From Streptomyces minutiscleroticus (GTDB taxonomy: Bacteria > Actinomycetota > Actinomycetes > Streptomycetales > Streptomycetaceae), in assembly GCF_014650875.1 (NCBI RefSeq), contig NZ_BMVU01000012.1, positions 104,382 to 168,381 on the forward strand: a DNA stretch of 64,000 nt, read 5' to 3'. The position numbers and the translations under genes were made by a program. The notes under the pieces were generated by a model. The model was not told the origin of the DNA. It did no database searches and saw only the letters and a program-made list of their open reading frames with translations. Shown one piece after another: positions 43,646 to 52,355 of the stretch (within the stretch, counting starts at the first letter, position 1; every line of letters begins with the position of its first letter).

Positions 43646-44851
43646 GTGCCCGTGTGGGACGACCTGGTCGGTCAGGACAAGGTGAGCGCGCAGCTCGACG
43701 CCGCCGCGCGGGACGCCGACGCCCTGGTCACCGCGGCCGCCGACGGCACCCCGCCGCCCGAGGCGTCCAAGATGACGCACGCCTGGCTCTTCACGGGCCC
43801 GCCCGGCGCGGGGCACACCACGGCCGCCCGGGCCTTCGCGGCGGCCCTCCAGTGCGTGAGCCCGGACCGCGCGCTCGGCGGGAGCCCCGGCTGCGGCTTC
43901 TGCGACGGCTGCCACACGACGCTGGTGGGCACCCACGCCGACGTCGCCACGGTCGCCGCCGTGGGCACGCAGATCCTGGCCGACGACATGCGGGACACCG
44001 TCCGCAAGTCGTTCACCTCGCCGGCGAACGGCCGCTGGCAGGTCATCCTCGTCGAGGACGCCGAGCGCCTGAACGAGAAGTCGGCCAACGCCGTGCTGAA
44101 GGCCGTGGAGGAGCCCGCCCCCCGTACGGTCTGGCTGCTGTGCGCGCCCTCCCTGGACGACGTGCTGCCGACGATCCGCTCGCGCTGCCGCCATGTGAGC
44201 CTGCTGACGCCCTCGGCCGAGGCCGTCGCCGACATGCTGGTCCGCCGCGAGGGCGTCGAACCGGAGGCGGCCGTGGCGGCCGCCCGCGCCACTCAGGGGC
44301 ACATCGACCACGCCCGCCGGCTGGTCACCGATCCGCGTGCGCGCGAGCGCCGGACCGCCGTGCTCAGGCTGCCGCTGCGCGTCGAGGACATCGGCGGCTG
44401 CTTCAAGGCGGCCCAGGAGCTGGTCGACGCCGCCACGGAGGAGTCCAAGCAGCTCGCCGAGGAGATCGACGTCAAGGAGACCGAGGAGCTGAAGGCGGCG
44501 CTGGGCGCGGCCCAGGGCGGCCGGATGCCCCGGGGCACCGCGGGCGTCATGAAGGAGCTGGAGGACAAGCAGAAGCGCCGGCGGACCCGGGCGCAGCGCG
44601 ACAGCCTCGACCTCGCCCTGACCGACCTCACCGGCTTCTACCGCGACGTCCTCGTCCTCCAGCTCGGCTCCCGCGTCGCCCTCGCCAACACCGAGGTCCA
44701 GGACGCGCTGGAGCGCATCGCACGCGCCACGACGCCGGAGTCGACCCTGCGCCGCATCGACGCGATCGCCGCCTGCCGCGAGGCCCTCGACCGGAACGTG
44801 CCGCCGCTGCTCGCGGTGGAGGCCATGACGATGGCCCTGCGCGCGGGCTGA
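43646..44851 (+). CDS. holB: DNA polymerase III delta prime subunit
   Basis: The 401-residue clamp-loader subunit has the AAA+ fold with a zinc module (Cys cluster CGFCDGC after an upstream CV), the sensor-like SRC motif in IRSRCRHV and EDAERLNEKSANAVLKAVEEP. Walker A reads GPPGAGHTT, with His instead of the ATP-binding Lys, in keeping with delta prime being a non-hydrolysing subunit. The middle contains a helical insertion with many Lys/Glu. The GTG start follows GGAAGGG. Confidence 0.93.
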   Translation: MPVWDDLVGQDKVSAQLDAAARDADALVTAAADGTPPPEASKMTHAWLFTGPPGAGHTTAARAFAAALQCVSPDRALGGSPGCGFCDGCHTTLVGTHADVATVAAVGTQILADDMRDTVRKSFTSPANGRWQVILVEDAERLNEKSANAVLKAVEEPAPRTVWLLCAPSLDDVLPTIRSRCRHVSLLTPSAEAVADMLVRREGVEPEAAVAAARATQGHIDHARRLVTDPRARERRTAVLRLPLRVEDIGGCFKAAQELVDAATEESKQLAEEIDVKETEELKAALGAAQGGRMPRGTAGVMKELEDKQKRRRTRAQRDSLDLALTDLTGFYRDVLVLQLGSRVALANTEVQDALERIARATTPESTLRRIDAIAACREALDRNVPPLLAVEAMTMALRAG

Positions 44852-44923
44852 CCCGGACGCCGCCGGCCCACCCGGCACGTGCGGCATCCGCGGTCCGTAC
44901 GACCGCGCGGCCGGACGACGCGC

Positions 44924-45000
44924 ACGGCCCGCACGACAGGAACGGTCACACGACCAGGCCACACAGCCACACGGCCCGGACGGCAGGAACGGTCACACGA
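44924..45000. repeat. 30-bp direct repeat upstream of the S33 peptidase
   Basis: ACGGCCCGSACGRCAGGAAC followed by GGTCACACGA occurs at 44924-44953 and 44971-45000 with three differences. GTACGACCGCGC also occurs twice around them. The gap (44852-45142) holds no gene; a TACCAT -10-like box at 45131-45136 lies 6 bases before the next ATG. Confidence 0.7.
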
Positions 45001-45142
45001 TTCGTACGACCGCGCCACTCATACGGTGCCCACATCCCGGACGACCCGTACGAGGCACACGGCGCGGCCCCCCGCGTCACTCGTACGGGGCGCTCTCGCC
45101 ACTCTCGGCGATCAGTCCGTCGCTCATGGTTACCATCGCCCC

Positions 45143-46735
45143 ATGCGTATCCAGCGTCTGCTCAGGCCGGCGGGCCGTTCCGGCCGCCGCCCCCTCCGCG
45201 CGTGCGGCGCCCTCCTCGCCGCCGGTCTCCTCGCCACGGCCTGCTCCTCGGGGAACCCGAGGACGGCGCCGGTGGCGGACGCGGCGCCGGCCGCCCTGCC
45301 CGAGGCCACCCCGTCGAACCTCGCGCGCTACTACGGCCAGCGGCTGTCCTGGCACTCCTGCGACGTGCCGGGCTTCGAGTGCGCGACGATGAAGGCGCCG
45401 CTCGACTACGCCGAGCCCGGCGCGGGCGACATCGATCTGGCCGTCGCCCGCAAGAAGGCCACGGAACCGAGCAAGCGCCTGGGATCGCTGCTGGTCAACC
45501 CGGGCGGCCCGGGCGGCTCCGCGATCGGCTACCTCCAGTCGTACGCGGGCATCGGCTACCCCGCCGAGGTCCGCGCCCGCTACGACATGGTCGCCGTCGA
45601 CCCGCGCGGCGTCGCGGGCAGCGAGCCCGTCGAGTGCCTCGACGGGCGGCGGATGGACGCGTACACGCAGACGGACACGACGCCCGACGACGAGCGCGAG
45701 ACCGAGGCGCTGGTCGAGGCGTTCCGGGACTTCGCCGACTCCTGCGCCCGGCGCTCGGCCCGCCTGCTGGGCCACGTCTCCACGGTCGAGGCGGCCCGTG
45801 ACATGGACGTCCTGCGCGCCGCGCTGGGCGACCGGAGGCTGACGTACGTGGGGGCGTCGTACGGCACGTTCCTCGGCGCGACGTACGCCGGCCTGTACCC
45901 CCGGCGGGTCGGCCGGCTGGTCCTGGACGGCGCGATGGACCCGTCCCTGTCCGCGCGGCGGATGAACGAGGACCAGACGGCCGGGTTCGAGACGGCCTTC
46001 CGGTCCTTCGCGAAGGACTGCGTGCGCCACTCCGACTGCCCGCTCGGCGGCAGGCGGGCGTCGCCGGAGCGGGTGGGCGGGAACCTCAAGGCGTTCTTCC
46101 GGCGGCTCGACGCGAGCCCCCTCGCCACCGACGACCCGGACGGCCGCGAACTCGGCGAGGCGCTGGCCACGACGGGCGTGATCGCGGCGATGTACGACGA
46201 GTCGGCCTGGCCGCGGCTGCGCGAGGCGCTCGCCTCGGCCCTGCGCGAGCAGGACGGCTCCGGCCTGCTGCGCCTCTCCGACAGCTACTACGAGCGGGAC
46301 GCGGAGGGCGGCTACGCCAACCTGATGTTCGCCAACGCGGCCGTGAACTGCCTCGACCTGCCGGCCGCGTTCTCGTCCCCGGACGAGGTGAGGAAGGGGC
46401 TCCCCGCCTTCGAGAAGGCCTCGCCGGTCTTCGGCCGCGGCCTGGCCTGGGCGTCGCTGAACTGCGCGTACTGGCCGGTGAAGGCATCCGGCGCGCCGCG
46501 CCGCATCAAGGCGGCGGGCGCCGCCCCGATCCTCGTGGTCGGCACCACCCGCGACCCGGCGACCCCGTACGCCTGGGCCCGCTCCCTGGCCGCCCAGCTC
46601 GGCTCGGCGACACTGCTCACCTACGACGGCGACGGCCACACCGCGTACGGCCGCGGCAGCGACTGCGTCGACTCCACGGTCGACCGCTACCTCCTCCAGG
46701 GCAGGATCCCGGCGAAGGACAAGCGCTGCACGTGA
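45143..46735 (+). CDS. Secreted S33-type tripeptidyl aminopeptidase (SlpD/E-like)
   Basis: The 530-residue enzyme starts with a long basic signal sequence ending in LLATACSS, a likely lipoprotein site. The alpha/beta-hydrolase core has the nucleophile Ser239 in GASYGTFLG, an acid in GTTRDPATPY and His in GDGHTAYG, plus the oxyanion region NPGGPGGS. This matches the Streptomyces mycelium-associated proteinases SlpD/SlpE and Tap. No ribosome site is visible before the ATG and a -10-like box is 6 bases upstream, so the mRNA may be leaderless. Confidence 0.9.
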   Translation: MRIQRLLRPAGRSGRRPLRACGALLAAGLLATACSSGNPRTAPVADAAPAALPEATPSNLARYYGQRLSWHSCDVPGFECATMKAPLDYAEPGAGDIDLAVARKKATEPSKRLGSLLVNPGGPGGSAIGYLQSYAGIGYPAEVRARYDMVAVDPRGVAGSEPVECLDGRRMDAYTQTDTTPDDERETEALVEAFRDFADSCARRSARLLGHVSTVEAARDMDVLRAALGDRRLTYVGASYGTFLGATYAGLYPRRVGRLVLDGAMDPSLSARRMNEDQTAGFETAFRSFAKDCVRHSDCPLGGRRASPERVGGNLKAFFRRLDASPLATDDPDGRELGEALATTGVIAAMYDESAWPRLREALASALREQDGSGLLRLSDSYYERDAEGGYANLMFANAAVNCLDLPAAFSSPDEVRKGLPAFEKASPVFGRGLAWASLNCAYWPVKASGAPRRIKAAGAAPILVVGTTRDPATPYAWARSLAAQLGSATLLTYDGDGHTAYGRGSDCVDSTVDRYLLQGRIPAKDKRCT

Positions 46736-46853
46736 CCGTGTCGGTGGGGCGCTCGGGTGGGCTCCGGGCGCCCCTCCGGGGGTGTGTACGGAGCACCCCG
46801 GAAACTGTGTAGACTTACCGATGTTGCTGATCGCACCATAGTGCGGGACGCGC

Positions 46854-46930
46854 GCCGCCTTAGCTCAGATGGCCAGAGCAACGCACTCGTAATGCGTAGG
46901 TCTCGGGTTCGAATCCCGAAGGCGGCTCCA
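46854..46930 (+). tRNA. tRNA-Thr (anticodon CGT)
   Basis: The 74-nt cloverleaf folds with a 7-bp acceptor stem (GCCGCCT with AGGCGGC), D-arm TAGCTCAGATGGCCAGAGCAA, a 5-bp anticodon stem (ACGCA/TGCGT) around loop CTCGTAA with anticodon CGT, and T-arm TCGGGTTCGAATCCCGA. CCA is encoded (46928-46930). It reads ACG threonine codons. Confidence 0.97.
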
Positions 46931-46935
46931 TAGGG

Positions 46936-46968
46936 AACCAGGTCAGACCTAGTCTGGCCTGGTTTTTT
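46936..46968 (+). terminator. Intrinsic terminator of tRNA-Thr
   Basis: AACCAGGTCAGA (46936-46947) pairs with TCTGGCCTGGTT (46953-46964) with one G-T pair, and the second arm runs into a six-T stretch. It starts 5 bases after CCA. Confidence 0.92.
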
Positions 46969-46970
46969 CG

Positions 46971-47301
46971 TTCGGCGGGCACGTCCGGATCCGGTGGGCG
47001 GCAGGCTTGATTCCCTCTCGCCCGTTTCCCGTGGGATGCGCGATTCTGGATGCTTCCACCGGTTCGTTGCGGACTGGGTGGACAAGGGCGGTCCCAGGCT
47101 CATCGGCGTGAAGCAGGGACCGCCCTTGGCATGCCGCACCTGCCGCATGCGGTGTCACGTGTGGTGCTCGGCATACGGGGCGGGAACGCGTGGCGTACGC
47201 CGGACGTCCGGGGCGTGAACGGCTAGCATCGCGGCCACGGTCGTCGGCCGGGGCACCGGCCGGAACGGCCGTCGGTCGGACCAGGGGTCGGGGAGGGCGT
47301 C
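46971..47301. other. 331-bp gap after tRNA-Thr with a 13-bp hairpin
   Basis: A 13-bp perfect stem (47083-47095 with 47116-47128) and a 20-nt loop lies in the middle. No integrase, att duplication or coding frame was recognised. The glycosyltransferase promoter and its GGGGAGGG ribosome site are at the end. Confidence 0.5.
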
Positions 47302-48198
47302 GTGTCGGAGGGGTCGCACGGTCCGCGGATCGCCGTCGCCGTGGTCACCATGGGCAACCGCCCCGTCGAGGTCGACGCGCTGCTCGCGTCGGTGGCGAAG
47401 CAGGACGTCGCGCCCGCCCGCATCGTGATCGTCGGCAACGGCTGCCCGCTGCCCGAGTTCCCCGGCCTGCCCGGCGAGGTCACCGCCATCGAGGTCGAGG
47501 AGAACCTCGGCTGTCCCGGCGGGCGGAACGTGGCACTGCGCCGGCTGCACGAGTTCGGGGACGTGGACGTCGTCGTCGAGCTCGACGACGACGGGCTCCT
47601 CGTCCACGCCGACGTGCTGCGCCGGGTGCGCGATCTGTTCGCCGCCGACCCGCGCCTCGGCATCGTCGGCTTCCGCATCGCCGACGAGCACGGCGAGACC
47701 CAGCGGCGCCACGTGCCGCGCGTCGGCGCGAGGGACCCGATGCGCGGCGGCCCGGTCACCTGCTTCCTCGGCGGCGGGCACGCCTTCTCGCTGCGCATGA
47801 TCGACGAGATCGGCTACTGGCCCGCCGAGTTCTTCTTCGCCCACGAGGAGACGGACGTCGCCTGGCGGGCCGTCGACGCCGGCTGGACCATCCGCTACGA
47901 GCCCGGGCTGCTGCTCCAGCACCCCAGGACCTCGCCCGCCCGGCACGCCATCTACCACCGCGTCACCGCCCGCAACCGCGTCTGGCTCGCCCGCCGCCGC
48001 CTCCCGCTCCCGCTCGTCCCCGTGCACCTGGGCGTCTGGCTCGCGCTGACCCTCGTACGGACGCGGTCGCGGGCCGGACTGCGGGCCTGGTTCGGCGGGT
48101 TCGCCGAAGGACTGCGGCAGTCGGGCGGGGAGCGGCGGCCGATGCGGTGGCGGACCGTGTGGCGGCTCACCCGGCTGGGACGTCCGCCGGTCATCTGA
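47302..48198 (+). CDS. Family 2 glycosyltransferase
   Basis: The 298-residue GT-A enzyme has AVVTMGNRPVEVDALLASV at the nucleotide-binding start, NLGCPGGRNVAL, the metal-binding VELDDDG and HEETDVAWR near the acceptor site. These are rhamnosyl/GT2 family features. The sugar and acceptor are unknown; a wall or exopolysaccharide role is a guess. GTG start with GGGGAGGG 7-8 bases upstream. Confidence 0.88.
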   Translation: MSEGSHGPRIAVAVVTMGNRPVEVDALLASVAKQDVAPARIVIVGNGCPLPEFPGLPGEVTAIEVEENLGCPGGRNVALRRLHEFGDVDVVVELDDDGLLVHADVLRRVRDLFAADPRLGIVGFRIADEHGETQRRHVPRVGARDPMRGGPVTCFLGGGHAFSLRMIDEIGYWPAEFFFAHEETDVAWRAVDAGWTIRYEPGLLLQHPRTSPARHAIYHRVTARNRVWLARRRLPLPLVPVHLGVWLALTLVRTRSRAGLRAWFGGFAEGLRQSGGERRPMRWRTVWRLTRLGRPPVI

Positions 48199-48606
48199 CA
48201 ACTCGTTGCCTGCAGTCGAGGCACGGTCACCTGAAGGGCGGTCACCTGGCCGTCGTCCGGGGAGCGGTCGCTCAAGTGGCCGGGGAAGGAGCGAAGGCGG
48301 GCCCCGGCCGTCCCCCTCCGCCGACCGGGCCCCGCAGGACTCCGGACCCGGCCACGGCGGTGAACTCCCCCGAGACAGCGTGTGAACGCGCGCGCCGTCG
48401 GGCCGGATCCGATGCACTGATCACATCAGGCCGCGCCAACGGATCGCTAACATGAGCCCAACGGTTCTCCGGTGAACCGTCACTGAGCCTGCGGCGGTCA
48501 CCGCCGCACAGGCACGGGGCCGCGAAGGACGCGGTCCCTTCCGCGAGGTCGCGGGCGCGGCGGCCCGGCGCGGCCGGCCGTGCGGAAGGGCGGAGTGGGC
48601 GGCGCT
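48199..48606. other. 408-bp gap upstream of the AfsR-like gene
   Basis: No gene was seen. It contains a GCCTGCGGCGG hairpin near 48487-48514, a GGTTCTCCGGTGAACC repeat, and a CGCTAACAT -10-like sequence near 48444, probably the promoter of the regulator. Confidence 0.5.
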
Positions 48607-51600
48607 ATGCGATTCGGGCTGCTGGGCGCGCCTGTCGTGTACGACGCCGACGGCCGGCCGCAGTCCATCGGCAGCGCGAAGATGCGGACCCTGCTGGCCG
48701 CGCTCCTCCTCGAACCGGGCCGGGTCGTCTCCGTCGGCTCCCTCAAGGACGCCCTGTGGGGCGGCTCCCCGCCCGCGTCCGCGCACGCCTCCCTCCAGAA
48801 CCACGTCACGCGGCTGCGGCGCCTCCTCGACGACCCGGAACGGCTGCGGGCGGTGGCCCCCGGCTACCTGCTGCGCGTCGGCGAGAACGAGCTGGACGCC
48901 CGCGTCTTCGACCGGCACGTGATGGCCGCGCGCTTCGCGCACGTGGGACGCGACTGGACCCGCGTCCTGCACGAGTCCGCGGCCGCGCTCGCGCTGTGGC
49001 GCGGCACGCCGCTCGGCGGCCTGTCGCTCGCGGAGGTGGGCGGCCACGCGTTCGTCCAGCGCATGGAGGAGGCGCGGCTGCTCGTACTGGAGTGGCGCTA
49101 CGACGCCGAGCTGCGGCTCGGCGGCACGCGCCTCGCGGCCCTCGCGCCCGAGCTGGCCGCGCTGGTCGCCGAGCATCCGCTGCGGGAGGCGTTCCACCGG
49201 CAGCTGATGCTGGTCCTGCACCGGACCGGGCGGCAGGCCGAGGCCCTGGCCGTCCACCGCGACCTGCGGACGCGGCTCGTGGAGGAACTGGGCGTCGAGC
49301 CCGGTCCCGCCGTGCGCGAGGCGCACCAGGAGGTGCTGCGGGAGCCGGAGGGCCGGGGCGGGGACCGTCGGGGAACGGGAAGCTCCGCCGGGTCCGCCGG
49401 CAAACCGGCCGACGGCGCGCACGGACACGCGCCGCAGGACGTACGGGCGCCCGGCGCCGGGGACGACGGCGCGGGGGCCCTGCGCGCCGCGGGCGGCGTG
49501 CCGGCTCCCCGGACCGCCGCCCCCGCGGACGCCGTACCGAAGGCCCCCGGTGGACCGTCGGACGCACCCGCCCCCGACGGTGCGGCTGACGCGCCCGCGC
49601 CCGGGGGCGGCACTGCCGTACCGGCTCCCGGTCGCGCGGCCCGGGCCGAGGACGAGGGGCCGGCCAGGGGCGGGGAGCGGGCCGGGAGCGAAGGGCGGGC
49701 CGGAGGCGAGGGGCGGGCCGAGGGCGAAGGGCGGGGCGGCGGTGAGGGGCGGGCCGCGAGTCCGCCGCGCCCCGCCCAGCTCCCTCCCGCCCCGGCCCAC
49801 TTCACCGGCCGGCGCGACGTGCGGTCGCGGCTCGCGCGGGTGCTCGGCGACGCGGAGCGGTCCGCCGCGGCCGTGGCCGTGGTCAGCGGGATGGCGGGGG
49901 TCGGCAAGAGCGCGCTCGCGCTGCACGTCGCGCACGGGCTGCGGGAGCGTTTCCCCGACGGCCAGCTCTACGTGAACCTGCACGGCGCCACGCCCGGCAT
50001 GGTCCCGCTCACGCCCGGCCAGGCGCTCGCCGCCCTGCTGCGCGACCTCGGCGTCGAGCCGCGCCGCATCCCCGACCAGCCGGATGCGGCCGCCGCGTCC
50101 CTGCGGTCGCTGCTCGCGCCCACGCGCACGCTCATGGTGCTCGACGACGCCGAGAACGCCGCCCAGGTGCGGCCGCTGCTGCCCGCGGGCGCCGGCTGCG
50201 CGGTGATCGTCACCAGCCGCTCGCCGCTCGCGGCGCTCGACGGAGCGCACCGCTTCCCGCTCGCGCCGCTGTCGGACGAGGACAGCGCGGCGCTGCTGTG
50301 CGCCGTGTCCGGGCGCGACGGGCTCCACGCCGGGCACCCCCTCGTCGAACTGACCGGACGGCTGCCGCTCGCCCTGCGCGTCGTCGCCGCCCGCCTCGCC
50401 GCGCGCCGCGCGCTCACCCCCGACGCGCTGGCCGGTCAGCTGGAGGCCAGCGACGGCCGGCTGCGGCAGCTGGAGTACGACGACCTGAGCGTCCGCAGAT
50501 CGCTGGCCGTCGCCCACGACGCGCTGCGCGCCTCGGACCGCGAGGCCGACCGGGACGCCGCGCTCGTCCTGCGCCGGATCGGGGCCCTCGACCTGCCCGG
50601 GTACGGGGCACCGCTGCTGGCGGTCCTGACGGGCACGGACGAACGCCGGGCCGAGGCCGCGCTCGACCGCCTGGTCGACGTGGCCCTCCTGGAGGAGACG
50701 TCGTACGGCCGCTACACCCCGCACGACCTCGTACGCCACTTCGCCCGCGAACTGGCCGCGGCCGACGCCCGGGACGCTCCCGACGCCGGGACCGGTCCCC
50801 GCGGGGGCGCGGAGGCCGGGGACGGGCCCGGGCTCCCGCCCGTGGAGACGGCATTGCGCTGGTACACGGACCTCGCGCGGCAGAGCATGCTCGCCATCCA
50901 GCCGTCCGACCACGAGCGCGACGAACGGCTGCGGCCGACACCCTCGGAGCGGGCGCTCCCCGCGTCGCCCCTCGCCGCCGCGCCCCCGTTCCCGTCCGCC
51001 GAGGACGCCTTCGCCTGGTGCGACGGGGAGCTGCGGAACGTGGTCGCGCTGGTCGAGCGGTACGCCGCCGACCGGTCCGGGCCCCTCACCGCCCCGGACC
51101 GGACCACGGCCCTGGACCGAGCCACCGCCCCGGACCGGACCACCGCCCTGGACCGAGCCACCGCCCCGGACCGGACCACCGCCCCGGACCGGACCACCGC
51201 CCCGGACCGGACAGCGACCGGTCCGGGGACGGCCGCTCCCGCGCAGTCCGCCGCTTCCACACAGCCCGCCGCTTCCACACAGCCCGCGGCGGCCTCCGCC
51301 CCGCTCCTCCCCCTCGTTCCCGCCCTCGTCCGCTGCCTCTTCCCCTATCTGCAGCGCGCGGGGCGCCTCGCCGAACTGGACGCGCTCGGGCGGACCGCGC
51401 TCGCCGCCGCGCGCGCCCTGGGCGACACCGCCGCCGAGGGGTTCGCGCTCACCGACCGCGCCGGGCTGCACTTCCTGTCCGGCAGAGCCGGCGAGGCCCT
51501 CGCCCTGAACGACCAGGCGCTCGCCCTGTGGCGCCGGCTCGACGTGGTGCCGTGCGTGCGGACCTGCCTCAACAACCGCGGCCTCCTCCTGGAGGGCCTC

Positions 51601-52227
51601 GGCCGGCACACGGAGAGCGAGGCCGCGCTCCGGGAGAGCCTGGAGCTGTCCCGCCGGCTGGGGGACCCGTACGGCGAGGCCGTGACCTTCAGCCACCTCG
51701 GCCATCTGTACCGGCACACCGACGCGCGCGCCGCCATCGCCCACCACGAGCGCAGCCTCGCCCTCGGGGAGGTCGCCGGCAGCCTCCTCGTCCGCCACAC
51801 CGCCCACTGCAACATCGGCTACGCCCGCCTCGCCCTCGGCGAGCCGGCCGCCGCCGTCGCCGACTTCGAGGAGGCCCTGCGGGTACTGGGGGGCGCGGAG
51901 GACTGGCAGGGCGAGGCCCAGACCCGGCTCGGCCTGGTTCGCGCGCTGCGCGACCTCGACCGCGCCGACGCCGCCGGCCGCGAGTGCGCGGTGCTGCTGG
52001 AGCGCGCCGAACGCCGCGCCGACCTCTACATGACCGGTCTCGCCCGCCACCAGTACGGCCTGCTGCTGTACGCGGAGGACCGCGACGAGGAGGCGTACGA
52101 GCAGTGGGAGGCGGCCCTCGCGGCGCTCGACGGGACGGTCACCCGCGTGGTGGGGGAGCTGCACGACCTCCTGACCCGCCGCCGGCCCCGGCCCGCCGCC
52201 GACGCCCGACCCGCCACCGGTCCCTGA
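48607..52227 (+). CDS. AfsR/SARP-family regulator with NB-ARC and TPR domains
   Basis: The 1206-residue protein has an OmpR-like winged helix (1-93; MRFGLLGAPVVYDADG start), a BTAD domain (95-240), a Gly/Glu/Ala linker (240-395), an NB-ARC ATPase with P-loop MAGVGKSAL near residue 430, and TPR repeats (about 900-1190). This is the AfsR layout; such proteins activate antibiotic or developmental genes. An in-frame DRTTAP repeat (about 829-871) separates NB-ARC and TPR. ATG 48607 begins the conserved domain; the GTG at 48580 is an alternative. No biosynthetic cluster is next to it. Confidence 0.9.
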   Translation: MRFGLLGAPVVYDADGRPQSIGSAKMRTLLAALLLEPGRVVSVGSLKDALWGGSPPASAHASLQNHVTRLRRLLDDPERLRAVAPGYLLRVGENELDARVFDRHVMAARFAHVGRDWTRVLHESAAALALWRGTPLGGLSLAEVGGHAFVQRMEEARLLVLEWRYDAELRLGGTRLAALAPELAALVAEHPLREAFHRQLMLVLHRTGRQAEALAVHRDLRTRLVEELGVEPGPAVREAHQEVLREPEGRGGDRRGTGSSAGSAGKPADGAHGHAPQDVRAPGAGDDGAGALRAAGGVPAPRTAAPADAVPKAPGGPSDAPAPDGAADAPAPGGGTAVPAPGRAARAEDEGPARGGERAGSEGRAGGEGRAEGEGRGGGEGRAASPPRPAQLPPAPAHFTGRRDVRSRLARVLGDAERSAAAVAVVSGMAGVGKSALALHVAHGLRERFPDGQLYVNLHGATPGMVPLTPGQALAALLRDLGVEPRRIPDQPDAAAASLRSLLAPTRTLMVLDDAENAAQVRPLLPAGAGCAVIVTSRSPLAALDGAHRFPLAPLSDEDSAALLCAVSGRDGLHAGHPLVELTGRLPLALRVVAARLAARRALTPDALAGQLEASDGRLRQLEYDDLSVRRSLAVAHDALRASDREADRDAALVLRRIGALDLPGYGAPLLAVLTGTDERRAEAALDRLVDVALLEETSYGRYTPHDLVRHFARELAAADARDAPDAGTGPRGGAEAGDGPGLPPVETALRWYTDLARQSMLAIQPSDHERDERLRPTPSERALPASPLAAAPPFPSAEDAFAWCDGELRNVVALVERYAADRSGPLTAPDRTTALDRATAPDRTTALDRATAPDRTTAPDRTTAPDRTATGPGTAAPAQSAASTQPAASTQPAAASAPLLPLVPALVRCLFPYLQRAGRLAELDALGRTALAAARALGDTAAEGFALTDRAGLHFLSGRAGEALALNDQALALWRRLDVVPCVRTCLNNRGLLLEGLGRHTESEAALRESLELSRRLGDPYGEAVTFSHLGHLYRHTDARAAIAHHERSLALGEVAGSLLVRHTAHCNIGYARLALGEPAAAVADFEEALRVLGGAEDWQGEAQTRLGLVRALRDLDRADAAGRECAVLLERAERRADLYMTGLARHQYGLLLYAEDRDEEAYEQWEAALAALDGTVTRVVGELHDLLTRRRPRPAADARPATGP
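51091..51219 (+). repeat. 18-bp in-frame minisatellite inside the AfsR-like gene
   Basis: About seven copies of a GCCCCGGACCGGACCACC unit, alternating with GCCCTGGACCGAGCCACC, encode APDRTT/ALDRAT hexapeptides. The reading frame is kept throughout, so copy number could vary without breaking the protein. Confidence 0.85.
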
Positions 52228-52345
52228 CCCCCGGCTCGCTGCCGGCCCTCGGCCCGCCACCGGCCCCTGACTCCCGGCTCGCTGCCGGTCCGCCACCGGT
52301 CCCTGGCCCTCGGCCCGCCACCGGCCCCTGACTTCCGGCCCGCCG
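52228..52345. repeat. Tandem repeat between the AfsR-like gene and the polymerase gene
   Basis: Units of about 27-45 bp built on GGCCCGCCACCGGCCCCTGA and CTCCCGGCTCGCTGCCGG repeat about three times, beginning in the last codons of the regulator and ending just before the stop of the convergent polymerase gene. Confidence 0.7.
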
Positions 52346-52355
52346 CCCGCCGCGG

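Noticed and set aside
46931..47300. Integrated element at tRNA-Thr
   Set aside because: No integrase, excisionase or duplicated tRNA 3' end was found in the window.
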